Origin: Thermothielavioides terrestris NRRL 8126
Taxonomy: Eukaryota > Ascomycota > Sordariomycetes > Sordariales > Chaetomiaceae
Direction: 5' to 3'
Assembly (NCBI RefSeq): GCF_000226115.1
Contig: NC_016457.1
Coordinates: 2,542,001-2,606,000, forward strand
Length of the DNA stretch: 64,000 nt
This document shows positions 10,458-19,895 of this stretch, one piece after another (position 1 is the first letter of the stretch; the number at the start of each line of letters is the position of its first letter). Position numbers and translations under genes: made by a program. The notes under the pieces were generated by a model, which saw only the letters and a program-made list of their open reading frames with translations, was not told where the DNA came from and did no database searches.

Positions 10458-12263
10458 TCAACGCAAACCCTTCCACATCTCCAGACACCTCTCCTCCAGC
10501 CACTTCGCAAACCTGACGCTCGGCGCGTCCACCCACCTCTCCACCTGCGCGGCCAGCGCGAAGACAGGCACCGTAAACAGCCCAAACCAGACCACGCACA
10601 CGGCCCAGTACGTCACGCCCCCGCCGCCTCTCTCCTGCTCCTGCCCCTGCTCCTGCTGGCTTGCCCCGGCGCCAAAGCCGGCCAGCCGCAGCAGCAGGCC
10701 CTGCAGCGCCAGCCCGAACAGCACGACGCACAGCTCGTGCACCAGGTACAGCGCGAAGGCGATGCGCGCCAGGTACTGGCACGCGCGCGTCTCGAAGGCG
10801 GCGCGCAGCCGCGGCAGCTGCGACGCCGACAGCAGCAGCAGCGCCCCGCCCACCGACCACCAGAAGCGCGCCGGGTCTTCCATCGCGGCCGCGCCGCCGG
10901 TGGTGGTGCTGGTGCTGGTCGGGATGAGGGCGCGCAGGGTCTCGAAGCCTGGCATTGGGTTCGTGCGTGCCTCGGGGAAGACCAGCGTCGGGAAGCCGGC
11001 TAGGTAGAAGGCTATGAGGAAGGTGGTGGTCCAGAAGAAGGGGTGTTTGGTTGTCTGGGTGGTGGTGGTGGTGGTAGTAGAGGACGGGGTGGTGGTGCTG
11101 GTGGTGGGGAGTGCGGTGGTGCTGGCGTCGGCTTCGTCCTGGCCTAGGTTGAGGTCGGCGATGAGCATGCCGGCGGCGAAGCAGAAGATGTTCCAGCAGC
11201 CTAGGGCCATGCCGAGGAGGCTGACCAGCGCGACGAAGCCCATTCGCAGGCGGTTGCTCGACACGCGGGCGAGGGTGAATAAGAGGGCGTAGCACACCAT
11301 GGAGCCGTAGAACTCGACCGGGATGGTCCAGATGACGGGGTCGTATTTCGGATGGGTGACGAAGCCGCGGATCGCGCGGCCGAAGTTGTAGAGCGGGTTC
11401 ACCAGCCGGTTCGTCTCGACCAGCCAGTCCCAGAGCTGGGCCAGGAAGGTCGGCTCGGGAGTGAAAGAGAAGTTCAGCGGCGGCGCGTAGCCGAGGCGCG
11501 TCAGCAGCATCTCGCAGAAGGTCAGCAGCACGGGCGGGAGGTACAGCCTGAAGCCGCGGCGGAACATGGACGAGGCCACGGCCGGGTAGACGGCGCGCGG
11601 CGACCCGGCGCGGATCAGGCGGAGGCAGCGGTGGGTGAGCACGTAGCCCGAGAGGACGAAGAAGACGGACACGGCGCCGCCGCCGGCGACGAAGACGGTC
11701 CGGACGAGCGGCAGCTGCAGGACGCTGGTCTGCTTCTCGTCGGCGTGCCAGGCGGGCACGATGGGCGCCCAGCAGCCCATGGCGTGGAAGATGTACACGG
11801 CCAGCGCTGCGACGCCGCGCACGCCGTCCAGCCAGGCCGTCCGTCTCAGCCGCAGGGACCCGGGCGGCGGGTAGCAGATGAAGCGGAGGATCGGGGACAG
11901 CGCCCAGGACATGAGGCCGGCCACGTCGGAGCGCATGCCGACATTGGTTGGTTTGTTGTCGGCGTGGCCGGAGCGGTTGAGACTGAGCGCCTCGACATCA
12001 TCAGGTTCTAGCAATCCCTCGTGCTTTGCCCAGCGCGCATCTGACCGGGGCTCGGGCGAACTCCGGTCCTTCGACGAGGACATTGTGGGTTCCAGTTTCG
12101 AATGCCCGTACGGCGCCCCGGTGACATGTTTCTTGCCTGGAAGGACGGAAGGGCAGCAAGCCGCTCGGCCGCCAGATGGCTCGAAGGCGGATGTGTCGTG
12201 GGTGGCTAGCTCAAGTAATCCGTATAATGTGTACGCGGATTCAGGCGAGGTACCCGGTAGCAT
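10458..12263 (-). CDS. Acyltransferase-3 family integral membrane protein
   Basis: Single-exon gene of 601 residues starting at ATG 12261-12263; a second in-frame ATG at residue 61 (12081-12083) could also be used. The acyltransferase-3 domain spans about residues 140-590 and has many hydrophobic segments. It opens with the family motif RRTAWLDGVRGVAALAVYIF followed by HAMG, which supplies the conserved Arg and catalytic-type His, and continues through FFVLSGYVLTHR and PVIWTIPVEFYGSM. Members O-acylate sugars or secondary metabolites using acyl-CoA carried across a membrane; the substrate here is unknown. A Thr-rich loop (about residues 390-410, from DNA near 11050-11110) and a Gln/Glu/Gly-rich loop (about 545-560) interrupt the domain and are probably cytosolic or luminal low-complexity loops. 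The neighbours give no pathway clue. Confidence 0.85.
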   Translation of the reverse strand: MLPGTSPESAYTLYGLLELATHDTSAFEPSGGRAACCPSVLPGKKHVTGAPYGHSKLEPTMSSSKDRSSPEPRSDARWAKHEGLLEPDDVEALSLNRSGHADNKPTNVGMRSDVAGLMSWALSPILRFICYPPPGSLRLRRTAWLDGVRGVAALAVYIFHAMGCWAPIVPAWHADEKQTSVLQLPLVRTVFVAGGGAVSVFFVLSGYVLTHRCLRLIRAGSPRAVYPAVASSMFRRGFRLYLPPVLLTFCEMLLTRLGYAPPLNFSFTPEPTFLAQLWDWLVETNRLVNPLYNFGRAIRGFVTHPKYDPVIWTIPVEFYGSMVCYALLFTLARVSSNRLRMGFVALVSLLGMALGCWNIFCFAAGMLIADLNLGQDEADASTTALPTTSTTTPSSTTTTTTTQTTKHPFFWTTTFLIAFYLAGFPTLVFPEARTNPMPGFETLRALIPTSTSTTTGGAAAMEDPARFWWSVGGALLLLSASQLPRLRAAFETRACQYLARIAFALYLVHELCVVLFGLALQGLLLRLAGFGAGASQQEQGQEQERGGGGVTYWAVCVVWFGLFTVPVFALAAQVERWVDAPSVRFAKWLEERCLEMWKGLR

Positions 12264-13259
12264 GCCCCTGACAAGGATGTGCGGCTGTGCCTGCGCTTCA
12301 CTGTGATACGCTCGGCTCGGCCTTCTGATTGATGGATCCCAACCGACAAATAGGGTGTGTTGCTATGAAGTTAACCTCCGATAACATCCATGCTCCAATA
12401 ACATCCATGATAAATGAATGAGCCGGATAAGAGGGAACCTGGAAGTTAGGTACCGTGAGAACCGAGACCGATGTTATGCTGAATACGGATTATGCAGTAT
12501 TCCTGGAATAACAGGTGCTTACCTAATTAACGAGGTTTTCTGGTGCTGGAAGAACCCCTGCAAGCCTTGAAGCTGCGTACTCCCCATGTAAGGACACACA
12601 GCCTGATCTCATCAGTTGATCGGTTTTCTCTTGTCCTGCATCTTGTCAAGTATCACTTTGCAAGGTCAATCCTCTTACATACCATTATCTGTATTCCGTA
12701 CTTTACATTATCTGATGACCCTTTGTGCATTAGGTAGCTACGTTTGTGGCAGCGGTGTCAAATGGGCCCTGCCGTTTTGTATCACCTCGAATCTCAGATC
12801 CCAAGGCAATCTGGACGCTTACTTCCTTCTCAAGTTCTCCGGACTTGATCACTCGCTTATGTTCCATTTCGGCAGAGATCCTCGACATCTCATCTTTCAC
12901 TAGCCAACATCTTAGCACAAACAATTGTCATACATGTCCCTCGGCCTAGCGAGCGAAGTTAATCCTTTCCCATCCTATGAGAAACCAACCTCAGCCTGTG
13001 ACTTCTGTTCCAAGCAGGTCCAGTCTACCTCCGTACTTATACAACTCCCCTTCCCTCTCCTTTACCGGTCGAACCTAAAACCCTGCGTCCCCAGCCCTTC
13101 AGGATCCCAGACGAGTCCAGCACAGTCTGATCCCGCCTACCCTCTCCAATTTCTGGTCCATCCACCAGCTCCGGCGTTCATCCCATCCGGCATCAAATCA
13201 CAAACTCAGCAAAGCCCCATTCGAAAAGGCCCCTCAGCCGCGATGAACAACCCGCCGAG
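12264..13259. other. Intergenic region upstream of the acyltransferase
   Basis: About 1 kb of AT-richer DNA with short open frames but no supported gene. It includes the sequence AACCTGGAAG at 12436-12445, which recurs in other intergenic regions of this window. It also includes the 3' flank of the next minus-strand gene. Confidence 0.5.
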
Positions 13260-15293
13260 CTAACCACCCGCCCCTCCCGCGCGGCTCCTCTTCCCCGGCG
13301 CATCCCCCGCAGCAGCAGCACTCCGAAGCAGCTGTCTCAAGCTGCCCTCTGCGTTGCTCACTGCCGGCGCCGGCGCCGTCGAGCCTCCAGCCTGTGTCTG
13401 TCGCGAGGACTGCCCTTGTTGTTCTTCTTGTTGGTACTGCTGCTGGTGGTGGTTATGATGGTGACGGTGATCACCGGGGACCTGGGCGGGCGTGCGCCAG
13501 GGTATCCAAGCGGCCCACGAGCCGAGGGCGTCGGCAATTCCCGCAGGGGCGGGAGACGCGCGCTGCTGGGGTAGGCCGGCGCTGCCTGCGACAGGGCCCC
13601 TGGGAGGGTGACCATCTTCGCCGTCGGGGGCGTGAGGCTGGGTCGGGGCGCTTGGGGCCGTTCGTACGCCGAGGTGGCTGGGCGAGGTTTGGGGCTGGGC
13701 CGGTTCGCTGTGCAGGGCTGAGGTGGCTGCTGGAGACGTGGAGCTGCTCGTAGCGGTGGCAGCGGCGGGCTTCAAGCGTGAGGAAGAGGAAGTGTTGGTG
13801 TTCGCGGAAGAGCAGCCATTGTCCATGATGGCGGTGGCGAATGAGGCCGGCTTCTTTCCAGCCAACCTGCTGCCGTCCGCGGTGGGCGGTTGCCCCGCTT
13901 GGGCGTCTACGTTGCCGCCGTTTCCGGTCGATGCTGACGCAGACGCCGATGCCGACGCTGTTCCTGACCCGGAACCTGACCCTGACTCGCTTGGGTTGTT
14001 TGTAGCCCATGCTTTCTTGGCTGCCCTTCCCCGAACCTCCCCGACTAGCTCGGCAGCTGACTTCTTTTTCGTCTTGTCCTCCTCCGAGGATCGGCTCGAG
14101 GACATGATGGTCTCGAGGGTGCCGTACGCGGCACTCCTCCGCCGGTTGCCGTTCCTTCTCCTGGGGTGGGACTGGGCCGAGTTCTCATCGTCAGAGGTAA
14201 TGGCTTGCAGCGTCGGGCCGCCAGAACTCTGTCCGTAGCTGCGGCTCCGACTGTGGCTGTGGCCCTTCCTCCGCGGCGCTGAGGAGGGCGAGGGTCCGAT
14301 ACCTGATGCGAACAAAGCACCCGAGCCATGGGGTGCGACGTGAACCTCGTACTGGTTGCTCAGGGAATACCGTGAGCGGGCACATATCTCGGCAATGCGG
14401 TCCAGGTCTGCTCCAATATCGTTCTCGCCTCCGGGAGTCTGCAGATCAGCCATGAAGCTCTTGAACGAAAAGGCCTCCAGTGGTGGCAGCTTAGGCTCTT
14501 CCGGCGCCTGGCTCGACGTCTTCCATGGCCATGGCAGAGACAGCTTGCTGCTGCTGCTGCCGGGGGCTTTCTCGGGCTTGTAGGGGGGAGGCATGCTGAC
14601 TCCGTAGTCATCCCCCTCGCGGGGCTCGGCGCTGATACTGCTGGTAGTACCCACCCCTACGTCGGTCACTGTAGGCTGGATGGGTTGGCCGGGGCCGACG
14701 GCGCGACCGCCTGGTGCCGAAGATGAGGGCAGCGGCACGCGCCTGGAAACGCCTCGGCTGCTGCTCGGCGGTCTGTAGTTTCGCGAGCGCGACCCGCGAG
14801 AACCTTGGGAGGGCGAGGGCCCGCTGTAAGTGCGTACAATGACGGGCTGGGAGTAGGTGCTGCTCTGGGCGCCAGAGGCCTCGGGGGCGTAGCCGTGGCG
14901 GCGGACTACCGACGGGTACTTGCTGTTCAGCTTCTGCAAGGCAGATGTGCGACGGGAGTCGGCGGCATCGGCCAGCGGGACCGGCCTGCCCTCGGCAGTG
15001 GACGGGACAATCGCGGCTGACGGTGCCTTGCTGAGCTGGAAGAGGATGGACGGGAGCGAGAGAGGGAAGGGCGCCTGCCTCTGGTGGGTTGGACTCTCAT
15101 GAGGCAGCCCAGGAGTGGAAGATGCGAGAGGGTTGGAAGAGGAGGAGGGAGACGGCCCCTGGATATGGAGATGCAGAGCGGGACCAGGGGGTGGCGACCG
15201 GTCCTCTCGCTCTCCAGGCGGACACGGAGAGGCGGCCTCTGCGCTGGCAATGTCGGCAGCACCGACTGCGGCAGACCCGTCGGAGGCCATCAT
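13260..15293 (-). CDS. Large disordered Ser/Pro/Ala-rich protein, unknown function
   Basis: Single uninterrupted frame of 677 residues starting at a double ATG (15288-15293). Most of it is low complexity: Ser/Pro-rich N-terminus, Arg/Ser stretches, (GS)n and (AS)n runs near residues 440-455, and a His/Gln-rich segment near the C-terminus. One island at about residues 270-330 looks ordered and conserved in style (LPPLEAFSFKSFMADLQTPG, then DIGADLDRIAEICARSRYSL). A PPxY-like motif (MPPPYKPEK) precedes it and could bind a WW domain. Basic clusters (RRKGHSHSRSRS; RRRNGNRRRS) could act in nuclear import. I recognise no named family. Its length and the ordered island favour a real fungal-specific gene over a chance frame. 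Confidence 0.7.
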   Translation of the reverse strand: MMASDGSAAVGAADIASAEAASPCPPGEREDRSPPPGPALHLHIQGPSPSSSSNPLASSTPGLPHESPTHQRQAPFPLSLPSILFQLSKAPSAAIVPSTAEGRPVPLADAADSRRTSALQKLNSKYPSVVRRHGYAPEASGAQSSTYSQPVIVRTYSGPSPSQGSRGSRSRNYRPPSSSRGVSRRVPLPSSSAPGGRAVGPGQPIQPTVTDVGVGTTSSISAEPREGDDYGVSMPPPYKPEKAPGSSSSKLSLPWPWKTSSQAPEEPKLPPLEAFSFKSFMADLQTPGGENDIGADLDRIAEICARSRYSLSNQYEVHVAPHGSGALFASGIGPSPSSAPRRKGHSHSRSRSYGQSSGGPTLQAITSDDENSAQSHPRRRNGNRRRSAAYGTLETIMSSSRSSEEDKTKKKSAAELVGEVRGRAAKKAWATNNPSESGSGSGSGTASASASASASTGNGGNVDAQAGQPPTADGSRLAGKKPASFATAIMDNGCSSANTNTSSSSRLKPAAATATSSSTSPAATSALHSEPAQPQTSPSHLGVRTAPSAPTQPHAPDGEDGHPPRGPVAGSAGLPQQRASPAPAGIADALGSWAAWIPWRTPAQVPGDHRHHHNHHQQQYQQEEQQGQSSRQTQAGGSTAPAPAVSNAEGSLRQLLRSAAAAGDAPGKRSRAGGAGG

Positions 15294-16671
15294 TACTGGA
15301 TGTAGATATATATGGCAAGCGGCGCAAGCTCAATGCATCGGCATTAGACGAGCAGCACCGATAGGTGTCGCACCATGCAGGCGCGTCGTGTCGTCGCAGC
15401 AATGGGGGGGGTTGTCAGCAGCAGCAGCAGTAAGCGCAGCGGGGACCAAGCAACAAGCAACAAGTAGGAGCAGACGGTCCGGGGAACGGCGGCGACCCGT
15501 GGGACTCGGATGACGGGCAGTAGCGTCAAGCTCCAGCAGGCCAATGGCTCAATGGACGGCGGCGACGTGTTCGCGGGAGCGGACGACGGCACGAGAACGG
15601 TAGCAGGGCGGCGGCAAGAACAGGAGCAGCAGCCCAGGGCATGGGCGGCATGGGAAGCTTCTGCGTGTCGCGAGCCGGGCGGCGTCTGATGTCAAGGCGT
15701 TGACGTGGGCGTCCGCTTATGGGTTACGGGAAACCTGCCGGTCCCATGTTCCACACTCGGTGCAACTGCTTCACAGCTGCGTGCGTTGCCGCGCCTTCTT
15801 GCCCCTCCCAGGTATATACTGTTTGTCTGGACGGAGCCAGGACGGACGAACTGACTGGACCGGTTCGATTCGGCTCGATTGAGGGGTAGAAAGATAAAGT
15901 AATCGGCATACGCAGCGCAATCGTGAGATTGGCGGGTGCACAATCTCTGCTTTGGATTTGCTGTCTCTATTTGCTGCGAGCCATCGTGACTGGTTGCTCG
16001 GCCGGTGAGTGCCCGGACGCTGAGGTGGCCGCCATTGGACAGCAGCAGCTCGACTTCTGCACGGAGTCGTGGCTGTCGTTCAAAGGTCTGGCGGCAGGCC
16101 ACTTGCAGGGGTCAGCAGGGGGTGATCGACCCAAGCAAAGCGGGGCTGCATGGAGGAGTTGAACGTTTGGCCCCACTCCACTCAGCTTTCTCCCCAACCA
16201 CTCAGCTTCGGAATTCGAGGCACTTTTTTCCAGAACCAGCAAAACCTCGCCCGCTTCCCAAGAGTCGCATCTCAGCCAGCCTTGGATCTCGCATGCTCGT
16301 TTTCTACCGCCCGTGTCACTCTGACACAGTGAAACAGGAGCCTGCTTTTGCATCCTCGAGGCTCATGAAGGAAGCGAAGCTAGGGACCTGTGCCCCAACA
16401 CATGCATTATATCTTTTCTTCGTGAACGTCTTGGGATATAACTTGTGACTCTCTGCCAGGGGGTAATCTTGGCCGCCTCGACCTACATGATACAATTTGA
16501 TTCTCCGACGCCGGCAAGGTCCCGTCCACCACGAGCAAGGCCGTCCCACTAGCGACTAGCAGATCGCTCGTTGCCACCCAAAGATCTCGAAACAAGTTGT
16601 GTCGTCGACCCGGCTGCTCTCCCGAAAACCATGAACGTCGCAGTCTAGAGGCGGGATGCGGCTGATCCATC
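15294..16671. other. Intergenic region between the disordered-protein gene and PMP3-family gene
   Basis: This 1.4-kb stretch is the promoter and leader of the gene at 13260-15293 and the 3' flank of the PMP3-family gene. It includes a short CAG run near 15419-15431. No supported gene is present. Confidence 0.5.
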
Positions 16672-17106
16672 TCAAAATCGCCCGTAGGTCATGCCTCCCG
16701 ACTGGATCTTGTTGCTGAACACAAACGGTGCGCGCTGAAGCGGGGGATGCCCCATCTTGTATTTCTCGCGCCGGTCGAAGTACACAAAGAGGAGGTAGAA
16801 GGCGTGGATCAGGCCAGGGACCCATCTGGTTGTAAACCGGTTGGTTAGCTCACCTCTCAACTTGTTCACCCACAATCGAGTGTCGAAAGAACTTGACTTT
16901 ATTCGTACAGCCAGATAGTGAGAAGGACGTTGATGAGCAGGTCGGCGCCGCAGCCGGCGATGATGACGACACCTAGGGGAGGGACTGTTGGTTGGACAGA
17001 CACCATGTTACCGAACAGCTCTTCTCCGATCCTCAGATGAGGACAGCAAAGGGCACTTACATATCACGCAGAGGATGGCCACCAGGATTCCGACCACGCC
17101 GTCCAT
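16672..17106 (-). CDS. pmp3: PMP3/UPF0057-family plasma-membrane proteolipid
   Basis: Small hydrophobic membrane peptide of the stress-related Pmp3/RCI2/SNA family, which affects plasma-membrane potential and salt tolerance. Exons are 17061-17106, 16909-16984 and 16672-16825 (91 residues); introns are 76 and 83 nt. No single frame shows the gene; it appears only after splicing. The reading begins MDGVVGILVAILCVIFPPLG, passes GVVIIAGCGADLLINVLLTI, and joins WLWVPGLIHAFYLLFVYFDR. This is the family pattern of two helices around a PPLGV motif and a final PG.IHAFY block. A 30-residue polar tail, ending MTYGRF, is longer than in yeast Pmp3 (55 residues) and resembles the longer SNA2/SNA3-like forms of filamentous fungi. 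Confidence 0.9.
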
Positions 17107-18588
17107 CTCGATTGTTGTACGTGTGTAAATGCTAATATCCCAAAAGCCAGTCCCATTGAAGGCAAGGTGATCCTTCGATGTCTTTTCTTCGTTCAGAAGC
17201 CCATTCTAATCTCGAGGCAGCGTTCATTGCGAGCAGTACTGGTCAAAGAGAGACGGGTTGATCCGATGACGTCGTTCGTGGGTGCACGAGCCAATTAGAC
17301 CCTGAATGGGCCCTTGAGTGACCCTTCCTTTCCAGGTTTCTCCGAGGTTGTAGTGTTTACTGATACTGTGCGGAACAGCGTACCCATTATAACGTGGCTC
17401 AGGAGGAAGACGCAAATGGCGTTGATGGCTGGCTTCGAAAAGTGGGCTTGGTTGCGGTGGCAACTTGATGAGCAGGCGCCTGCGTAGCAGGTACCTAGTG
17501 AGTGGTGTTTCTCGCTATCGACGCTGCGTAAGTTGTGAATGACACGGATGGCGAGCGCCAAACACAGCATGGAAGCGCTTGATCTACCTCCACAGTACAA
17601 GTAGGACACCAAGAAGCAACCGATGCAGGAATGGACGCCAACGCCTCAAGCCTCATCGTGGTGTCACCCGCACCATTAAGGGGCTCAATAACGAGCAACC
17701 GCGTGGGCCGCCGAGCTTAATGTGGTGGGGAATCTTAATTCAAGTTGGGACAGGCTCACGTCTCCTCAGTGAGAGTTCAGTGTCGTACTGTCGGACACAG
17801 TTACTATCTCTCGTGTAAGTTCAATTGTAGCTCGACTGTCTGGTCCACTCCCTGGCGACATTTCTTCTTGCACAGGGAGCTCCGCAATGAACAATGTGGA
17901 GGTAATGGGATGGGGTGTGCAGTCTCTTCAGAGAAGACAGGGCTAGAGAGGGCAAGGAAAAACGGCAAGAACGGAAAACTCCAACGGTCAAATAAAGCAA
18001 GGGGAAAACAGAACGTAGTGTAAACAGAAAGATGACTTATACTACGCAACCCCACCAGCAATGGCTGGGAGAGATTTGCCCATTTACGGGAACTCCCTCT
18101 CTCTCCACCCACTCGAGCAGCAGCTCCAGGTTTTCAGCTCCCAGCGCCAAGTTCGCGTGAGGCGCTGTGCAACCGCCACGGGGCGAGGCTGAGACGACTT
18201 GCAAGAGTTGATGGGCTCCTCAGCAAGCCAATCCCAAGCACGCAAATTCCGGATGCATGTTCCGGCGTTAGGCTGGTCGTTCCAAGGGATATGGTGCTCC
18301 GCCTACTCCGTGCAGAGTCTCCTAACTCCAGTAACTACCACGAACATTACACAAGATCAAGGGGCAGGCAACGGCGCCACGGCAAGATCGGCCCAAGGGC
18401 CATGGGTCGACGGCAGTGCCCCTGACGAGCATCGTCCCACGGGATCTTCGGCCTGCCGTTTTATTAGTCTTCGTCACCTTTCATTTGCACCGCCACGGAC
18501 GGACGCTGGAACCGATATCAAACTGATGCCAATGAGAACATGGCGCAAGTGAAAGCCGGTTCCACCCGGCTCAGCCTGGCGGGTCGTC

Positions 18589-18967
18589 GTTAAAGAGGTC
18601 CCGCCAAGACTAATTTCGGAGACTGCCGCTTACAAGTATTTACAATCGCCACGGGGTAAGCGGGGCCGCGACGACTTAGAGCAACATCAACAACGAAGAA
18701 TTGCAAAGACTCGTCGCAACAACTTCGCGAAACCTCAACCAAATCGAAAAAAAAAGAAAACAAGGTTAACCCGCACCCTAGCCTTAACCCGAATCCTAAC
18801 CATTAACCCGAACCCTAACCAGCGGGGGGCTGGCGCCGCCCCCCGTACCCCCGGCGAACTAACCCTTGGCGATAGTGCAAACCCCTTGGCGGTCTTGGCG
18901 GGGTACTGACGCTGTAAAAACATTGCCGACAATTGGCCGAAATTAGTCTTGGCGGGACCTCTTTAAC
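18589..18967. mobile_element. MITE-like non-autonomous element with 31-bp perfect TIRs
   Basis: The left end (18589-18619, starting GTTAAAGAGGTCCCGCCAAG) and the right end (18937-18967, ending CTTGGCGGGACCTCTTTAAC) are perfect inverted complements over 31 bp. The element is 379 bp and has no coding capacity. Both ends include TTAA, so a piggyBac-like TTAA duplication is possible; alternatively GTC flanks each side as a 3-bp duplication. Copies of CTTGGCG near the right end (about 18865, 18884, 18892) look like subterminal transposase-binding repeats. No autonomous partner is in the window, so the superfamily is not decided. Confidence 0.75.
18764..18820. repeat. Three imperfect 19-nt telomere-like units
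   Basis: Units at 18764-18782, 18783-18801 and 18802-18820 follow the pattern xTTAACCCGAAyCCTAACC. Each includes a CCCTAA-like core resembling the fungal telomere repeat (TTAGGG complement), but with an inserted CCGAA spacer. The array lies inside the inverted-repeat element. Confidence 0.8.
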
Positions 18968-19194
18968 GTCTACCGCCTGGCGCGAGGTTGACGAGGTTGA
19001 CGGCCAGCAAAGTATCCCCGGTAGTTCCACACTTTCGTTGAAGCTCAAAGCAACCGAGATGGTAACTTTGGTATCCTAGCAAATGAAGCAGGCATGGTCT
19101 GCGTTTTGATTTCCCGTGCGTGGAGTTCGAAGAAGATTGGCGGGCGTTCCATTTGTTGGGTTGTGTCCGGTTAACAAGAGGAAGGGAGGTAATT

Positions 19195-19250
19195 AACCTG
19201 GAAGGTACACAAGACGAGAGAGCTCAATAAGTTACCTTACCTTCCAGGTT
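19195..19250. repeat. 13-bp perfect inverted repeat
   Basis: AACCTGGAAGGTA at 19195-19207 and its exact reverse complement at 19238-19250 are separated by 30 nt. They lie 646-701 bp upstream of the Nrp1-like ATG. This could be a paired factor-binding site or a hairpin. Confidence 0.75.
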
Positions 19251-19895
19251 GCGTGGGCTGTTAACTATTGCAGTCAACTGAACTCAGGCTGGCGATTAGC
19301 TCCTGGCCTCTTTTGCCTTTTTTTGCACAGTTCCGAGCTCACATTTCCTCTCCCCTTTCCACCCCCAACTCCGCCCTTCGCTGCTTTCCTCCCTCGCTGC
19401 TCCTGCTGGTGTCCTGCTCCAAGTACCCCCTCTCCCAGGCTTCGAGAAAGAGAGGACGAGTCCGGGCTGTGGATGAAGGTGCTGCAATCTTATTCGCCTG
19501 CGCTTCTTTGCTGCTGCAGCAGGAATGAAAGCTTGGATCACCCAAACGAGTCAAATCCGTGCTCAGCTCCGCAATTCCCTTGGCTAGTTTAGCTTGATAG
19601 GGTGAGTGGACTCGGTAAACCTGCGGCGCTTTCGCAGCCTGCCTGCTGCTACATTTTCCCGAAAACCCGCTGCTGAAACGCTGCGGACGTCCACCGGGCG
19701 ACAAAAAGGTTTGTGCCGCATCCGACAGCACCGTGACGGGTCCAGGTCCATTGAGCTAACGGAGCTTGCTCCCTTTTGCCAGGCCACTTCTTCGGATAGC
19801 GGCATCCTCCTCCTTCCCCCAATTCCTCGAGCGCGTGCGCACCGCACCCCCTTCCTCCCCCCTCTAGCCTCGACGCTGCCCCGACCGCAGCAGCC

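Larger units (their letters stand above)
17107..19895. other. Gene-free 2.8-kb region containing an inverted-repeat element
   Basis: This region lies between divergent gene starts. No supported coding frame occurs. It contains the TIR element at 18589-18967 and an inverted repeat at 19195-19250. A block at about 18172-18203 shares CGCCACGGGG and GACGACTT with the inside of the element (18647-18676) and may be a decayed relic. Confidence 0.55.

Noticed and set aside
10375..11295. 306-codon Arg/His/Pro-rich minus frame inside the acyltransferase gene
   Set aside because: It is out of frame with the acyltransferase domain and is a shadow of its GC-rich codons.
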